A stretch of DNA of 64,000 nt from Betaproteobacteria bacterium (GCA_025356445.1 JANXSZ010000053.1:17460-81459), one strand, 5' to 3'; shown: positions 15,391 to 25,141, counted from the first letter of the stretch. The notes: generated from the sequence alone by a model not told the origin. Numbers and translations are program-made.

Positions 15391-16208
15391 GCCGACACCT
15401 TGGATTTGAGCTTCACGTTTTTAAACAGTGTCTCAAAGTTGGTGGTGGTGATACGGGCCATGTCTTCTATGGGCAAGCCACGCAGTTCGGCCAGGAGCTT
15501 GGCCACAAACGGGACATACGAGGGGTTGTTGGTCTTGCCCCGGTGTGGCATGGGGGCGAGGTAGGGGCTGTCGGTTTCGATCAGCATGCGGTCTAGCGGC
15601 ACAAAGCGGGCCACGTCACGCAAATCTTGCGCCGTCTTGAAGGTCAGGATGCCAGAAAACGAGATATAAAACCCCAAATCCAGTGCTGCGCGGGCCACGG
15701 CTTCGGTTTCGGTGAAGCAATGGAATACGCCGCCAGCGGCGCCCGGTGAGCCGTCTTCACCCATCTCGCGCAGCAGTGCAATGGTGTCGTCCGACGCGCT
15801 ACGCGTATGAATGATGAGCGGTTTGGTGGTGTGCTGAGCGGCGCGGATGTGGGTGCGAAAGCGCTCGCGTTGCCATGCCATATCGGCTACGGTGCGGCCA
15901 TTCAGGCGAAAGTAATCCAGGCCAGTTTCACCGATGCCGACGACTTTGGGCGATTGGGCGCGTTGCAGCAAATCGTCCAGCGTGGGCTCACGCAGGGTAT
16001 CGCTGGCTTCGTTGTCGGGGTGGACGCCGACTGTGGCAAAGAAGTTGTCATAGGCCAATGCCAAGCCATGCACGTCGTCAAATTCTTCCAGCGTGGTGCA
16101 AATACACAGGGCGCGGTCAACCTGCGCCTCAGCCATGGCAAGCCGGATTGCAGGGAGTTGCTCGACCAGGGCGGGGAAACTCAGATGGCAGTGGGAATCA
16201 ACGTACAT
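15387..16208 (-). CDS. tatD: TatD-family metal-dependent DNase
   Basis: A 273-residue TIM-barrel metallohydrolase of the TatD family, a 3'-5' exonuclease acting in DNA repair and degradation. The metal ligands are all visible: DSHCHLSF at the start, IGETGLDYF, a His in HTRSASDD, HCFTE, and LIETDSPYLAP. PHRGKTNNPSYVP is the typical C-terminal signature. It overlaps the ankyrin gene at its 3' end and follows pilZ by 14 bases. The order tmk-holB-pilZ-tatD is conserved in many beta- and gammaproteobacteria. Confidence 0.95.
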   Translation of the reverse strand: MYVDSHCHLSFPALVEQLPAIRLAMAEAQVDRALCICTTLEEFDDVHGLALAYDNFFATVGVHPDNEASDTLREPTLDDLLQRAQSPKVVGIGETGLDYFRLNGRTVADMAWQRERFRTHIRAAQHTTKPLIIHTRSASDDTIALLREMGEDGSPGAAGGVFHCFTETEAVARAALDLGFYISFSGILTFKTAQDLRDVARFVPLDRMLIETDSPYLAPMPHRGKTNNPSYVPFVAKLLAELRGLPIEDMARITTTNFETLFKNVKLKSKVSA

Positions 16209-16222
16209 ATTTTAAATTGTCT

Positions 16223-16627
16223 TCAAATCGTTTGAGTCGGGCGCTCAGAGGCCAAATGAGCCCCCAGAATTTCTTCAATTTTGTGCTTCAACAGGCGGGA
16301 CTTCTCATCAGCCGGGAAATGCACACCTACGCCCTGGGTGCGGTTGTTGGACGAGCGCGCGGGCGTCACCCATGCCACTTTGCCGGCTACCGGGTAGCGC
16401 TGTGGTTCATTGGGCAAGGACAGCAGCAGGTAAATATCGTCGCCCAGCTTGTAGTCTTTGGTGGACGGGATGAAGATGCCGCCCTCTGTGAAATGCGGAA
16501 TATAGGCGGCATACAGCGCCGCTTTTTCCTTGATCGCCAACTGAATGACGCTGGGACGTGGCGACGCAGGCACGGCCCCCGGTGTGGCTGTGCTGGACGC
16601 GGCTTGGGGGGATGGTGCGGTGCTCAT
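16223..16627 (-). CDS. pilZ: Type IV pilus assembly PilZ protein
   Basis: A 134-residue single-domain PilZ protein. The tmk-holB-pilZ-tatD context and the sequence GGIFIPSTKDYKLGDDIYLLLSLP with GKVAWVTP identify the genuine PilZ of pilus assembly. That subgroup lacks the RxxxR c-di-GMP-binding motif; none is seen at the N-terminus here. PilZ interacts with the assembly ATPase PilB and FimX-like proteins. The first 25 residues are Ala/Pro/Ser-rich and probably disordered. It lies 9 bases after holB in the same operon. Confidence 0.92.
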   Translation of the reverse strand: MSTAPSPQAASSTATPGAVPASPRPSVIQLAIKEKAALYAAYIPHFTEGGIFIPSTKDYKLGDDIYLLLSLPNEPQRYPVAGKVAWVTPARSSNNRTQGVGVHFPADEKSRLLKHKIEEILGAHLASERPTQTI

Positions 16628-16635
16628 GGTACGGA

Positions 16636-17673
16636 TTATGGAGATGTTGAAGGAGGTGCTCTCAGTGCCGCACGGGCTTGTTCCCCCAAGGCTTCAAGCA
16701 TCAAACCCGCATTGAACGGGTGTTCAGCGGTACGGGTGGCGATAGCCAGTGCTTTGCCCCAGGCAGAAAGACGCGCCAAATCAGCCGTCAAACGCAAATC
16801 CTGAATCACTTTGGTGTCAAAAAACCGAGGGGACGCCCCCACTTTGAACGCCATGGCATCGTGGCAAATCTTTTGCAACGTCTCTAGCACCTGCGGCATG
16901 GAGAGACCGTTGAGCCGACTCATGTCCCCCTGGACAATGGCCCGTGGCAGCTCTGACCAGCTGGCGGCAGTGGCGCCGGTGTTGGCAAACTGAAGGGCAT
17001 CGTCAGGCCGACCTCCACAGGCACGCAGCCACACAGCGGCGTCGGTGGTACTCAAACCCTGTTCAACCAGCCAGGCCTGCGCGGTGGCCGGCTCAGGCCA
17101 GACCATGGCGTGACCCAGGCAGCGGCTGCGGATGGTGGGCAGCAGCTGGTGTGCTGCTTCGCAGGCGAGTATGAACTTCACATCGCCAGGTGGCTCTTCC
17201 AGGGTTTTCAGCAGCGCGTTGGCAGTGATGGTGTTCATCTGCTCAGCCGGGTAGACCAGCACGGCCTTGCCCCGACCACGGGCGCTGGTGCGTTGCGAAA
17301 ACACTACAGCATCGCGCATGGCTTCGACGCGGATTTCCTTGCTGGGTTTGCGCTTTTTGTCGTCAATGTCGGCCTGGGCTTTTTCAGACAAAGGCCAACC
17401 GAATTCGAGCATGGCGGTCTCAGGCATCAGCACACACAGGTCAGCATGGGTACGCACGTCGATAGCGTGGCAGCTGCCGCACTGGCCGCAAGCGCCGTGT
17501 TCGGTGGGGTTGTCACATAACCAGGCGCGAACCAAGGCCAAACCCAAGGCGTACTGCCCTAAGCCTGACGGGCCGTGCAGCAGCCAGGCATGGCCGCGCT
17601 GGCGCAGCAGTGCGGTTTGCTGGGCGCGAAGCCAGGGGGCGAGTTGCGCTGATGGAACGGACGTGTTGCTCAT
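16636..17673 (-). CDS. holB: DNA polymerase III delta-prime subunit
   Basis: This is the clamp-loader subunit that helps load the sliding clamp. AAA+ features are visible: [16 protein letters not shown] replaces a functional Walker A (as usual in delta-prime, it cannot bind ATP properly), a zinc-finger region [20 protein letters not shown], and [19 protein letters not shown] with the sensor TIRSRC (the SRC motif). Its ATG overlaps the tmk stop by 4 bases. Length, 345 residues, is normal. Confidence 0.94.
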   Translation of the reverse strand: MSNTSVPSAQLAPWLRAQQTALLRQRGHAWLLHGPSGLGQYALGLALVRAWLCDNPTEHGACGQCGSCHAIDVRTHADLCVLMPETAMLEFGWPLSEKAQADIDDKKRKPSKEIRVEAMRDAVVFSQRTSARGRGKAVLVYPAEQMNTITANALLKTLEEPPGDVKFILACEAAHQLLPTIRSRCLGHAMVWPEPATAQAWLVEQGLSTTDAAVWLRACGGRPDDALQFANTGATAASWSELPRAIVQGDMSRLNGLSMPQVLETLQKICHDAMAFKVGASPRFFDTKVIQDLRLTADLARLSAWGKALAIATRTAEHPFNAGLMLEALGEQARAALRAPPSTSP

Positions 17674-18344
17674 GGTCGCGCCGCTACCATGATGGACAAC
17701 CAGCCTTTTTGAACCAACACGCGGGTGATCTGTTGCCAGACTTGGTGGCGCTCAGCGGCGGCGTCGATGCGGGCAAAGCGCCGGGGGTCTGCGGCGACTC
17801 GGGTGGCATAGCCTGCAACCACTTTTTGGAAAAATGCCAGTGGCTGGGACTCGAACTTGTCGGGCGTACGGGCATCAACCAGACGGGCTGCTGCGATTTC
17901 GGGCGCCAGGTCAAACCACAGCGTCAAATGCGGTTGGCGCAGTATTATTTGAGAGGAATCAGCCTGTAGTGCAGGACTGGATTGCACCCATTGCTCTAAA
18001 GTTGATAGCACACCCAAGTTGAAGCCACGCCCACCGCCTTGGTAAGCAAAGCTGGCATCTGTAAAGCGGTCACACAGCACCACGTCACCCCTTGCCAAGG
18101 CGGGTTCAATGACATTCACCAGGTGGTCACGCCGGGCGGCAAAGATCAGCAGGGCTTCGGTAAGCGGGTCCATCGCGTCGTTGAGCACCATGGTGCGCAG
18201 TTTTTCAGCCAGGGGCGTACCGCCTGGCTCACGGGTCAAAGTGACCGCCCTGCCCTGTTCGGTGAAGGCTTTGGCCAAGCCGTCGATATGGCTGGATTTG
18301 CCCGCACCGTCTATGCCTTCAAAGCTGATGAAGAGACCGTTCAT
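17670..18344 (-). CDS. tmk: Thymidylate kinase
   Basis: It phosphorylates dTMP to dTDP, the last specific step of dTTP synthesis. The P-loop [14 protein letters not shown] (residues 8-21), the DR box (TREPGG) and [20 protein letters not shown] are unambiguous. The lid region seems to follow at [11 protein letters not shown] short non-conserved stretch ([14 protein letters not shown]) is encoded partly by a copy of the dispersed palindromic element. The gene follows mltG by 50 bases and overlaps holB. Confidence 0.95.
   Translation of the reverse strand: MNGLFISFEGIDGAGKSSHIDGLAKAFTEQGRAVTLTREPGGTPLAEKLRTMVLNDAMDPLTEALLIFAARRDHLVNVIEPALARGDVVLCDRFTDASFAYQGGGRGFNLGVLSTLEQWVQSSPALQADSSQIILRQPHLTLWFDLAPEIAAARLVDARTPDKFESQPLAFFQKVVAGYATRVAADPRRFARIDAAAERHQVWQQITRVLVQKGWLSIMVAARP
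17993..18009. repeat. Dispersed element, copy 3 (GCTCT-N7-ATAGC)
   Basis: TTGCTCT followed by seven bases and ATAGC, inside tmk, in a segment encoding a poorly conserved loop. One stem pair is mismatched. It shares the TTGCTCT left arm with the copy in ygfZ. Confidence 0.45.
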
Positions 18345-18394
18345 GGTGTTCGCATTTTCTGGGTATGTCCTTGAGTTCCTTGATGTTCAACCGC

Positions 18395-19399
18395 TCAGCC
18401 ACCAGATTTACCCCGGATGAAGCGGTTCACCGCCTTATTGTGCGCGTCCAGGTCGTCACTGAACTGGCTGCTGCCATCGCCCCGCGCCACAAAGTACAGC
18501 GCCTTGCTATCCGCCGGTTGCACTGCCGCCAGCAAGGCCGCCTTGCCGGGCATGGCGATGGGTGTGGGGGGCAGCCCTGCACGGGTGTAGGTGTTCCAGG
18601 GGGTGTCGGTGAGCAAATCACGTTTGCGCAGGTTGCCATCGAATTTGTCGCCCAGGCCGTAAATAACCGTTGGGTCGGTTTGCAGCAGCATGCCCGCGCG
18701 CAGGCGGTTGTGGAAGACAGAGGCGATCATTGCGCGGTCACTGGCTCTGCCAGTTTCTTTCTCAATGATGCTGGCCAAGATCAACACCTGTTCCGGGCTG
18801 GTGAGGGTAACGCCGGGGGCGCGCAGGTTCCAGGCTGCAGCCAGCTTGCTGTCCATCGCTTTCAGGGCACGGCGCAGCAAATCCACATCGCTGCTGCCCT
18901 TGGCGTAGGTGTAAGTGTCGGGGAAAAACCGCCCTTCTGCGGGCGTGCCAGGGCGACCCAGACGGGCCATAAGATCGTCGTTGCTCAAGGTTTGGACATC
19001 ATGCCGAATGAAGGCCTCGCGCTGCAAGGCGTCCCGCACCTGGCGCAAGTTCCAGCCTTCCACCAGCACCAGCGAACGCAGGGTTTCCTCGCCACGCGTC
19101 AGCTTCAGAAGCAGGCTGCGGGGCGTCTCACCACTCACTATTTCATAGCTACCCGCTTTGATCTGCTTTGCACTGCCTGCAATTTTGAACCACCACAGCA
19201 GCCATGCCGGATTCACGTCCACCCCGGCATCGGCCACTGCTTGGGCCACACCACGCGGCGAAGTGCCTAACTCAATGGACAAATCCAGCACTGGGGCGCG
19301 CAGAAGCAGGGGCTGGTGCAACCACCACGCCGCAGCAGCACCTGCCAAAACGGCGGTAAAAATCAGTGTGGAGAAGAGTCTAAGGAAGGCGCGGAGCAT
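18395..19399 (-). CDS. mltG: Endolytic murein transglycosylase
   Basis: It cleaves nascent glycan strands in the periplasm and sets their length. An N-terminal signal anchor (residues 5-27) is followed by a LysM-like domain and the YceG catalytic domain with the Glu in LASIIEKETG, then DPTVIYGLGD, SPYNTY-like DTPWNTYTRAGLPPTPIAMPG, and YFVARGDGSSQFS. Length is 334 residues. The start is only 23 bases from the divergent ygfZ start (if ygfZ begins at 19423), so its promoter must lie inside ygfZ. It precedes tmk, as in many proteobacteria. Confidence 0.94.
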   Translation of the reverse strand: MLRAFLRLFSTLIFTAVLAGAAAAWWLHQPLLLRAPVLDLSIELGTSPRGVAQAVADAGVDVNPAWLLWWFKIAGSAKQIKAGSYEIVSGETPRSLLLKLTRGEETLRSLVLVEGWNLRQVRDALQREAFIRHDVQTLSNDDLMARLGRPGTPAEGRFFPDTYTYAKGSSDVDLLRRALKAMDSKLAAAWNLRAPGVTLTSPEQVLILASIIEKETGRASDRAMIASVFHNRLRAGMLLQTDPTVIYGLGDKFDGNLRKRDLLTDTPWNTYTRAGLPPTPIAMPGKAALLAAVQPADSKALYFVARGDGSSQFSDDLDAHNKAVNRFIRGKSGG

Positions 19400-19422
19400 G
19401 GGCGGCGATGATAATCCACCCT

Positions 19423-20361
19423 ATGACTACCCCTATTTCCTCCTCGCCTGCGTCACCACTGAACGGTCTGGCCTTGCTGCCGCACTTGGGCGTGATCCGC
19501 GCTGAAGGCGTGGACGCCGCCAGTTTTCTGCACAACCAGCTGACGCAAGATTTTGCCCTCCTGGGTTTGGGTGAAGCCCGCCTGTGCGCCCTGTGTACCG
19601 CCAAAGGCCGGATGCTGGCCAGCTTTATCGGCTTCAAGCGCAGCCCGACCGACATCCTGCTGGTGTGCAGCCAGGACATTCTGGCGGCAACCTTGAAGCG
19701 CCTGTCCATGTTCGTCATGCGTGCCAAAGTCAAGCTGAGCGATGCGTCAGCAGATTTTCAGATTGCAGGCGGGACAGGGATTGCTCTTGATTCTGTAGCG
19801 CCTACAGCTCAACCAGTCTGGTCTATGAGCGCTATGGATGGTGTAAACGTTATCAACCTCTACCCTGCCAATGGCCAGCATCGTGCCTTGTGGGTCGCAC
19901 CTTCTGCGACGCCCCTGCCCCATCCTGCGAACCTCAGCGCAGCCCAGTGGCAATGGACAGAAGTGCAAAGTGGCATCGTCACGCTCACCCAGCCCATCGT
20001 TGAAGCCTTTGTGCCGCAAATGCTCAATTACGAATCAGTAGGCGGGGTGAACTTCAAAAAAGGTTGCTACCCCGGCCAGGAGATTGTCGCCCGCAGCCAG
20101 TTCCGCGGCACGCTCAAGCGCCGGGCTTTCCTGGTTCATGCTGATGTTGAGATGCACGCGGGCCAAGAAGTCTTCACCTCAAGTGATGCCGAGCAGCCCT
20201 GTGGCCTCGTGGCCCTGGCTGCGCCGGCACCTGGTGGTGGCTGGGATGCGATGGTTTCGGTACAAACAGCCGCTGTGGAAAGCGGATTGCGCTTGGTATC
20301 CGCCGACGGCGCTGCATTGGCCGTGCAACCCTTGCCCTACGCCCTGCTTGAAGATATTTAA
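19423..20361 (+). CDS. ygfZ: Folate-binding YgfZ/iron-sulfur assembly protein
   Basis: A tetrahydrofolate-dependent protein that helps maintain certain Fe-S enzymes. It resembles the glycine-cleavage T-protein, and the family signature KGCYPGQEIVARSQFRG is intact (the Cys is essential in E. coli YgfZ). The N-terminal part begins VIRAEGVDAASFLHNQLTQD. I prefer the ATG at 19423 over 19408, although both are near the divergent mltG start. A dispersed palindrome copy lies at 19783-19799. malQ follows after 24 bases. Confidence 0.92.
   Translation: MTTPISSSPASPLNGLALLPHLGVIRAEGVDAASFLHNQLTQDFALLGLGEARLCALCTAKGRMLASFIGFKRSPTDILLVCSQDILAATLKRLSMFVMRAKVKLSDASADFQIAGGTGIALDSVAPTAQPVWSMSAMDGVNVINLYPANGQHRALWVAPSATPLPHPANLSAAQWQWTEVQSGIVTLTQPIVEAFVPQMLNYESVGGVNFKKGCYPGQEIVARSQFRGTLKRRAFLVHADVEMHAGQEVFTSSDAEQPCGLVALAAPAPGGGWDAMVSVQTAAVESGLRLVSADGAALAVQPLPYALLEDI
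19783..19799. repeat. Dispersed element, copy 4 (GCTCT-N7-GTAGC)
   Basis: TTGCTCT, seven bases, GTAGC within ygfZ. It is followed directly by GCCTACAGCTC, which repeats the GTAG/CTAC complementarity. The surrounding protein segment (ALDSVAPTAQPVWSMS) is a non-conserved loop. Confidence 0.45.
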
Positions 20362-20385
20362 CGCAACTTTCCCCACTGAGTCGCT

Positions 20386-21933
20386 GTGACCTTTACCCTC
20401 CAAACCCGCTGCAGCGGCGTCTTGCTGCACCCCACCTCCCTCCCTGGCCCCCATGGCAGTGGGGACTTCGGCCCAGCGGCTTACCATTTCATCGACTGGT
20501 TGCAAGGTGCAGGTCAAACCCTGTGGCAGGTGCTGCCGCTCAATCCGATTGGCCCCGGCAACTCACCTTACGCGGGGGTGTCGGCCTTTGCAGGCAATCC
20601 GCTGCTGGTGGCGCTGGAGCCGTTGGTCGAGCGAGGTTGGCTCAGCGCCCCTGACACGACAACCTTGGCCACGTTCGACGCCCTGCGGGTGGACTACGGC
20701 CAAACCATCCCTTGGCGTATGCAACAACTGCGCGCAGCATGGCAAGGTTTCAGCCAGTTTGCCACGGCTGAAGACAGCGACGCGTTGCGCACCTATGCCA
20801 AGTCACAATCCACATGGCTGGATGACTACGCCCTTTTCATGGCCTTGGACCATGCCTTCAACCCTCCGGACACGGCCCCCAGCGACTGGCGTGCGTGGTG
20901 CGATTGGACTGAGATGGACGGAGGTCTTGCCAAACGTATGCCTGCCGCGCTGGCCGACGCTCGTATTCAATTCGCTGACGCCATTCAGTTTTGGCAGTTC
21001 ACCCAGTGGTGTTTTGAGACCCAATGGCAGGCGCTGCGGGCCTATGGTCAAGCCCGTGGCGTTTTTATCGTCGGCGATCTGCCGATTTTTATCGCTCACC
21101 ACAGCGCCGACTGCTGGGCACGGCCTGACCTGTATTGGCTGGACGACAGCGGCCAGCCCACCGTGGTTGCGGGTGTGCCACCTGATTTTTTCTCGGCCAC
21201 GGGTCAGCGCTGGGGCAACCCGCTCTACCGCTGGGACGCCTTTGAGGCTGAAGGCTTCGCTTGGTGGATTGCCCGCGTCAAGCGCCAACTGGCGCTGGCC
21301 GATGTGGTGCGCATCGACCATTTTCGGGGCTTTGCCGCCTACTGGGAAATACCTGCCAGCTGTCCCACTGCCATGGACGGCCAATGGGTCACAGCACCGG
21401 GTCATGCCCTGTTCAGCGCCATCCAGTCTGCATTGCAGGCTGATTCAGTCCTTCCTTTGCCCATCATTGCCGAGGATTTAGGTGTCATCACCTCTGATGT
21501 GGAAGCCTTGCGCGATGCCTTTGCCTTCCCTGGCATGCGCATCTTGCAGTTTGGCTTTGGCGACACGCCTGCCAATGCCTTTTTGCCGCACAACTACATC
21601 ACCAATACCGTGACTTACACCGGCACGCACGACAACGACACCGCACGCGGCTGGTGGGCCACCGCCACCGCCCATGAGCGCCACACGGCACAAACCTACC
21701 TGAACTGCACAGAGCCCCAAGCCCACCACGGCATGACCCGTGCCATCATGGCCTCTGTCGCCAACACGGCCATCCTGCCCCTGCAAGATGTCTTGGGCCT
21801 GGACAGCACCCATCGCATGAACACGCCCGGGCTGATGGGGGCATGGGAATGGCGCTTTGTGTGGGCCTGGGTAGGGAATGAGCCGGGGGCCCAGCTCAGG
21901 GCGTTGAGTGTGGCGTTTGGGCGACTGGGGTAG
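20386..21933 (+). CDS. malQ: 4-alpha-glucanotransferase
   Basis: A GH77 amylomaltase that disproportionates maltodextrins, used in glycogen and maltose metabolism. It starts at a GTG, and SGVLLHPTSLPGPHGSGDFG is the classic N-terminus. Catalytic residues are visible in VRIDHFRGF (nucleophile Asp), IIAEDLGVIT (acid/base Glu) and TGTHDNDTARGWW (transition-state Asp). Length is 515 residues. The last 38 bases overlap the convergent oligosaccharide-ligase gene. Confidence 0.94.
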   Translation: MTFTLQTRCSGVLLHPTSLPGPHGSGDFGPAAYHFIDWLQGAGQTLWQVLPLNPIGPGNSPYAGVSAFAGNPLLVALEPLVERGWLSAPDTTTLATFDALRVDYGQTIPWRMQQLRAAWQGFSQFATAEDSDALRTYAKSQSTWLDDYALFMALDHAFNPPDTAPSDWRAWCDWTEMDGGLAKRMPAALADARIQFADAIQFWQFTQWCFETQWQALRAYGQARGVFIVGDLPIFIAHHSADCWARPDLYWLDDSGQPTVVAGVPPDFFSATGQRWGNPLYRWDAFEAEGFAWWIARVKRQLALADVVRIDHFRGFAAYWEIPASCPTAMDGQWVTAPGHALFSAIQSALQADSVLPLPIIAEDLGVITSDVEALRDAFAFPGMRILQFGFGDTPANAFLPHNYITNTVTYTGTHDNDTARGWWATATAHERHTAQTYLNCTEPQAHHGMTRAIMASVANTAILPLQDVLGLDSTHRMNTPGLMGAWEWRFVWAWVGNEPGAQLRALSVAFGRLG

Positions 21934-24259
21934 GCTGCGTAGCCCGCAGCTTGCTCCGGTACGCCGCTGGCACATCTCTCTTCACGGCCTCTTTGTCTTT
22001 CACCAGCGCCAAGTCATAGGCCTGCTGAAACGCAGCCAGGGCCTTCGCTTCGTCACGTTGCGGGTTTTGCTCTTCGGTGTACAACAGGCCGGTTTTGACC
22101 CAGCCATCCACCACAGTCGCGGGCCAGTACTGGCTGCGCAGGGTCAGGCCCTTCAGCGCAACATCCCATTCTTTTTCTGCCAGCCCCATGACATACGCGG
22201 CGTTGACGAGGTCGTAGTCGTACACACCCTGGTCCAAAGAGCGCCGTGTGAGCGCCAGCGCTTGCGCCATGCGGCCTGTGCGGCTCAGCAAGATCACCTC
22301 CAGCGAACGCACCGAGGGGGCGTTGGGTTGCAGTTGTTTGCAACGCTCCAGGAATTCAAACGCTTTGTCGAACTGGCCGTTTTGCGAGTAACCCCGGGCG
22401 ATGTTGGACATGATGGCCACCACGTAGGGGCGTGAGGTGGTGACGGATTCCCAAATCCAGGTGGCGTTCGTCCAGTCGCCCCACTTGGCCACCTCGTCGG
22501 CCACCATGGGCGTGAGTTTGCGGTAGTGCGGGGTGATAGCGATACCTTCGCGCAGCAGCTGGAACATTTGGACTTTAGAGTCCTTCCAGCGGGGACTGTG
22601 AACCTGGTTCGAGGCCGATACCGTCAGTGCGAGCTTCACGGCGTTGACGATTTTATTTTCGGCCTCGGCAGCCTGCTGGCTGATGTAGAGACACAGCGCC
22701 AAGCAAGCCGCACTCGCGCCCAGCCAGACTTTCGAATGCAGGGGTGACCAGCGCAAGTGGCTTGCCAGCAGGCGATTGTCTGTCCAGCACAGCCGGGCAT
22801 CCGATGCCGCCAAAATACCCAGACACACGGCAAACAAGGCCCCTGTTGCGGCCAGGCGCCACGGAAAGCCTGCGTTGCTGATGATCAAAAATAACAGCAA
22901 ACTTGTTAGCGTGAATGCGCGCAATGGTGCTTCAGCGAGCGCTTCTGGCGTTGTGGCACGCAGTGTTTTCCAGGCAGCGGCGCTGAGGTAGCTGAACAGC
23001 GCCAGCAAAAAGCCCCATCCCACCAACCCATACTCGGCCAGCAGCTGCAGCACCTCGTTGTGAACGTAGTAGTCTGTCTCTAGCTGCGCGCCTGAAGCTT
23101 GGTAGCGGGGGATTTGCACCTCCCATGCGCCTGCACCCACGCCCGCCAGCGGGTTGTCGGCGATCATCCGGCCTGTGGCTGACCACATCACCCAACGCAA
23201 GGAGAATGAGCGTTCGGTGTACTCGCGCTTGTCTGTCATGGAGAGCGCCCGGGCAAAGCTGCGCGCGATGGGGGTCAGGCCCCGGCTTTCGACGCGGTGC
23301 TCTTCGATCAACGCAGCATTGCCCGTGCCCAGGCTGCCGAAACCGATGACGGTCGCGATCAACACCCCGGCGGCAATGGCACGTTGCAGCTTGCTCCAGG
23401 GGGCGCCAAAGACGTTGGCCGAAACATTGACCATATTGCGCTCGGTGGCGGTCAGCGCTGCCAGCCGTTGACGGTACAGCAACGCCATCACGGGCAGCAG
23501 CACCAGCAATGCGGCCAGGGCGATCAGGGCGGAGCGCGTGCCCGTCATCAGCATGGCGACCAGATTAAAGCCTGTGGTGAAGCTCATCAGCACAAGGACG
23601 GCATGCGCTCTGGCACGCAGCAGCACCCAGACTGAAAACGGCAGCGTACAAACCAAAAATTCGGCAAAAAAGTTGCGGTTCACAAACGTTGATGCAGGAT
23701 TGGGCCCTTGCGGAAAGCCTTTGAAGTCCGCCCAGAATTGCCATGCCGTCCAGATCGACGCCACCAAGGCCCCGGTGTGGATACCGACTGCCAACGTCGA
23801 AAACCGATCGCGACTGAAGCTGTTCAACCCCAACCAGACGATGACGCTGAAAACGAACCAACGGATGGCTTCCACACCCCCCAAAAACACATGCGACCAG
23901 ACCATACTGCCCAGTGCGTAAGCCATCAGGGCCAGTGGCAAGCCAACGATGCCATGCCAGCGCAGCGGTGTGGTGCGGCCTTGTTCGCGCCAAAAAAACA
24001 CAACCAATGCCGACAGCGCCAGCATGCTGACGACGATGGATTTGAGCGTGTCTTGCAGCATCAGCTCGTCGGGCACCCCCAGTGCCGGAGCGAGGAACAT
24101 CATCAGCGCTAACAGCACCGCCGTCCAGTCGCCCGGGCGGGCCTCACCAGGCAGAGCGCTGCCCGTTTGCTCTAAAGGCAGCGTAGGTATTTTGATGGAG
24201 GCATGGGCTGATGTGGAGGTGTTCTGCGCGGTGGGCGCTGCTCGTTTTTTCTTGCTCAT
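21896..24259 (-). CDS. O-antigen ligase / PglL-type oligosaccharyltransferase-like membrane protein
   Basis: A 787-residue inner-membrane protein with about 11-12 hydrophobic segments from residue 47 to 510. The large periplasmic loop carries the Wzy_C hallmark AGVGAGAWEVQIP and YYVHNEVLQLLAEYGLVGW. The C-terminal 250 residues are a soluble, TPR-like region (RGYSQNGQFDKAFEFLERCKQL). This plan matches bacterial O-oligosaccharyltransferases of the PglL/TfpO type (pilin glycosylation) as well as O-antigen ligases. The pilZ gene nearby fits pilin glycosylation weakly. The start overlaps the following thioesterase gene as ATGA, and the 3' end overlaps malQ convergently. Confidence 0.85.
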   Translation of the reverse strand: MSKKKRAAPTAQNTSTSAHASIKIPTLPLEQTGSALPGEARPGDWTAVLLALMMFLAPALGVPDELMLQDTLKSIVVSMLALSALVVFFWREQGRTTPLRWHGIVGLPLALMAYALGSMVWSHVFLGGVEAIRWFVFSVIVWLGLNSFSRDRFSTLAVGIHTGALVASIWTAWQFWADFKGFPQGPNPASTFVNRNFFAEFLVCTLPFSVWVLLRARAHAVLVLMSFTTGFNLVAMLMTGTRSALIALAALLVLLPVMALLYRQRLAALTATERNMVNVSANVFGAPWSKLQRAIAAGVLIATVIGFGSLGTGNAALIEEHRVESRGLTPIARSFARALSMTDKREYTERSFSLRWVMWSATGRMIADNPLAGVGAGAWEVQIPRYQASGAQLETDYYVHNEVLQLLAEYGLVGWGFLLALFSYLSAAAWKTLRATTPEALAEAPLRAFTLTSLLLFLIISNAGFPWRLAATGALFAVCLGILAASDARLCWTDNRLLASHLRWSPLHSKVWLGASAACLALCLYISQQAAEAENKIVNAVKLALTVSASNQVHSPRWKDSKVQMFQLLREGIAITPHYRKLTPMVADEVAKWGDWTNATWIWESVTTSRPYVVAIMSNIARGYSQNGQFDKAFEFLERCKQLQPNAPSVRSLEVILLSRTGRMAQALALTRRSLDQGVYDYDLVNAAYVMGLAEKEWDVALKGLTLRSQYWPATVVDGWVKTGLLYTEEQNPQRDEAKALAAFQQAYDLALVKDKEAVKRDVPAAYRSKLRATQPTPVAQTPHSTP

Positions 24260-25140
24260 GCACCCAACCGCACAAACATTTCCTGGTGCGGTATACCCAC
24301 TTCATCGAACACTGGGCCGCGTGGCACAAAACCAAGCCGCGCATAAAAGCCCTGGGCACTGGTCTGCGCGTGCAACAGCACCTCGGTGTCGCCTCGCGCT
24401 TTCGCGCTGCCCATCAGGGCGGTCAAAATATCACGCCCCACGCTGGAACCCCGCAGCACTTTGTTGACGGCCATGCGGCCTATTCGGCCTACGCCCGGTG
24501 CGTGTGTCAGCAAACGGCCTGTGCCAATCGCCATGCCCAAGCGGTTGTAAGCGACAGCGTGAAGGGCGCTGTGGTCAGCGTCATCCCATTCCATGTCTTT
24601 AGGGATACCCTGCTCTTCGATGAAGACCTGTGCGCGCACCGCACCGGCGTCTGTACCCAATTCAGCCCAAGATCCGGTTTTAATCTCCACCGTTGCCGCT
24701 CCAGCCTCAAAGCCCATGAACAAATCCCGCAACGCCTGCGGCACAGGCTTGGACACCTTTTTAACCGGGTCAGCAAACACATAAATCAGCTCGCCACTGA
24801 CCAGCAGCCGGTCACCACTGAAAATGCCGCCCACAAACTGGAACGACGAGGTGCCAATGCGCGCGCACCGCATCCCCACGTCGAGCAGCTCGTCACAAGT
24901 GGCTGAGGCGTGGTATTCGAGCGTGGATTTTTTGACAAACATGTCACCGTCTTGCGTGTGCATGGCGTCCATGTAGGGAAAGGCCAGCGCCCGCCAGTAC
25001 TCGCCCATGGCGGTATCGAGGTACATCAGGTAATGGCCGTTGAAGACGATTTTTTGCGCATCCACCTCGGCCCAGCGTACACGCAGGCGGTGAATCAGTC
25101 GGAAGTCTTGTCGGTTCATGGGGGTGGGGGTGCTTGTCAT
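24256..25140 (-). CDS. Fusion of YbgC-type acyl-CoA thioesterase and GNAT acetyltransferase
   Basis: Residues 10-145 are a hotdog thioesterase of the 4-hydroxybenzoyl-CoA/YbgC type, with the catalytic region WAEVDAQKIVFNGHYLMYLD (Asp near residue 26). Residues 155-294 are a GNAT fold resembling ElaA, with HAVAYNRLGMAIGTGRLL, VGRIGRMAVNKVLRGSSVGRDIL (acetyl-CoA loop) and AQGFYARLGFVPRG. The single ORF is continuous. The ATG at 25140 avoids overlapping the upstream gene; a TTG at 25152 is an alternative. It is coupled to the oligosaccharide-ligase gene by ATGA. Substrates are unknown; both halves act on acyl-CoA, which suggests linked chemistry. Confidence 0.88.
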   Translation of the reverse strand: MTSTPTPMNRQDFRLIHRLRVRWAEVDAQKIVFNGHYLMYLDTAMGEYWRALAFPYMDAMHTQDGDMFVKKSTLEYHASATCDELLDVGMRCARIGTSSFQFVGGIFSGDRLLVSGELIYVFADPVKKVSKPVPQALRDLFMGFEAGAATVEIKTGSWAELGTDAGAVRAQVFIEEQGIPKDMEWDDADHSALHAVAYNRLGMAIGTGRLLTHAPGVGRIGRMAVNKVLRGSSVGRDILTALMGSAKARGDTEVLLHAQTSAQGFYARLGFVPRGPVFDEVGIPHQEMFVRLGA

Positions 25141-25141
25141 G

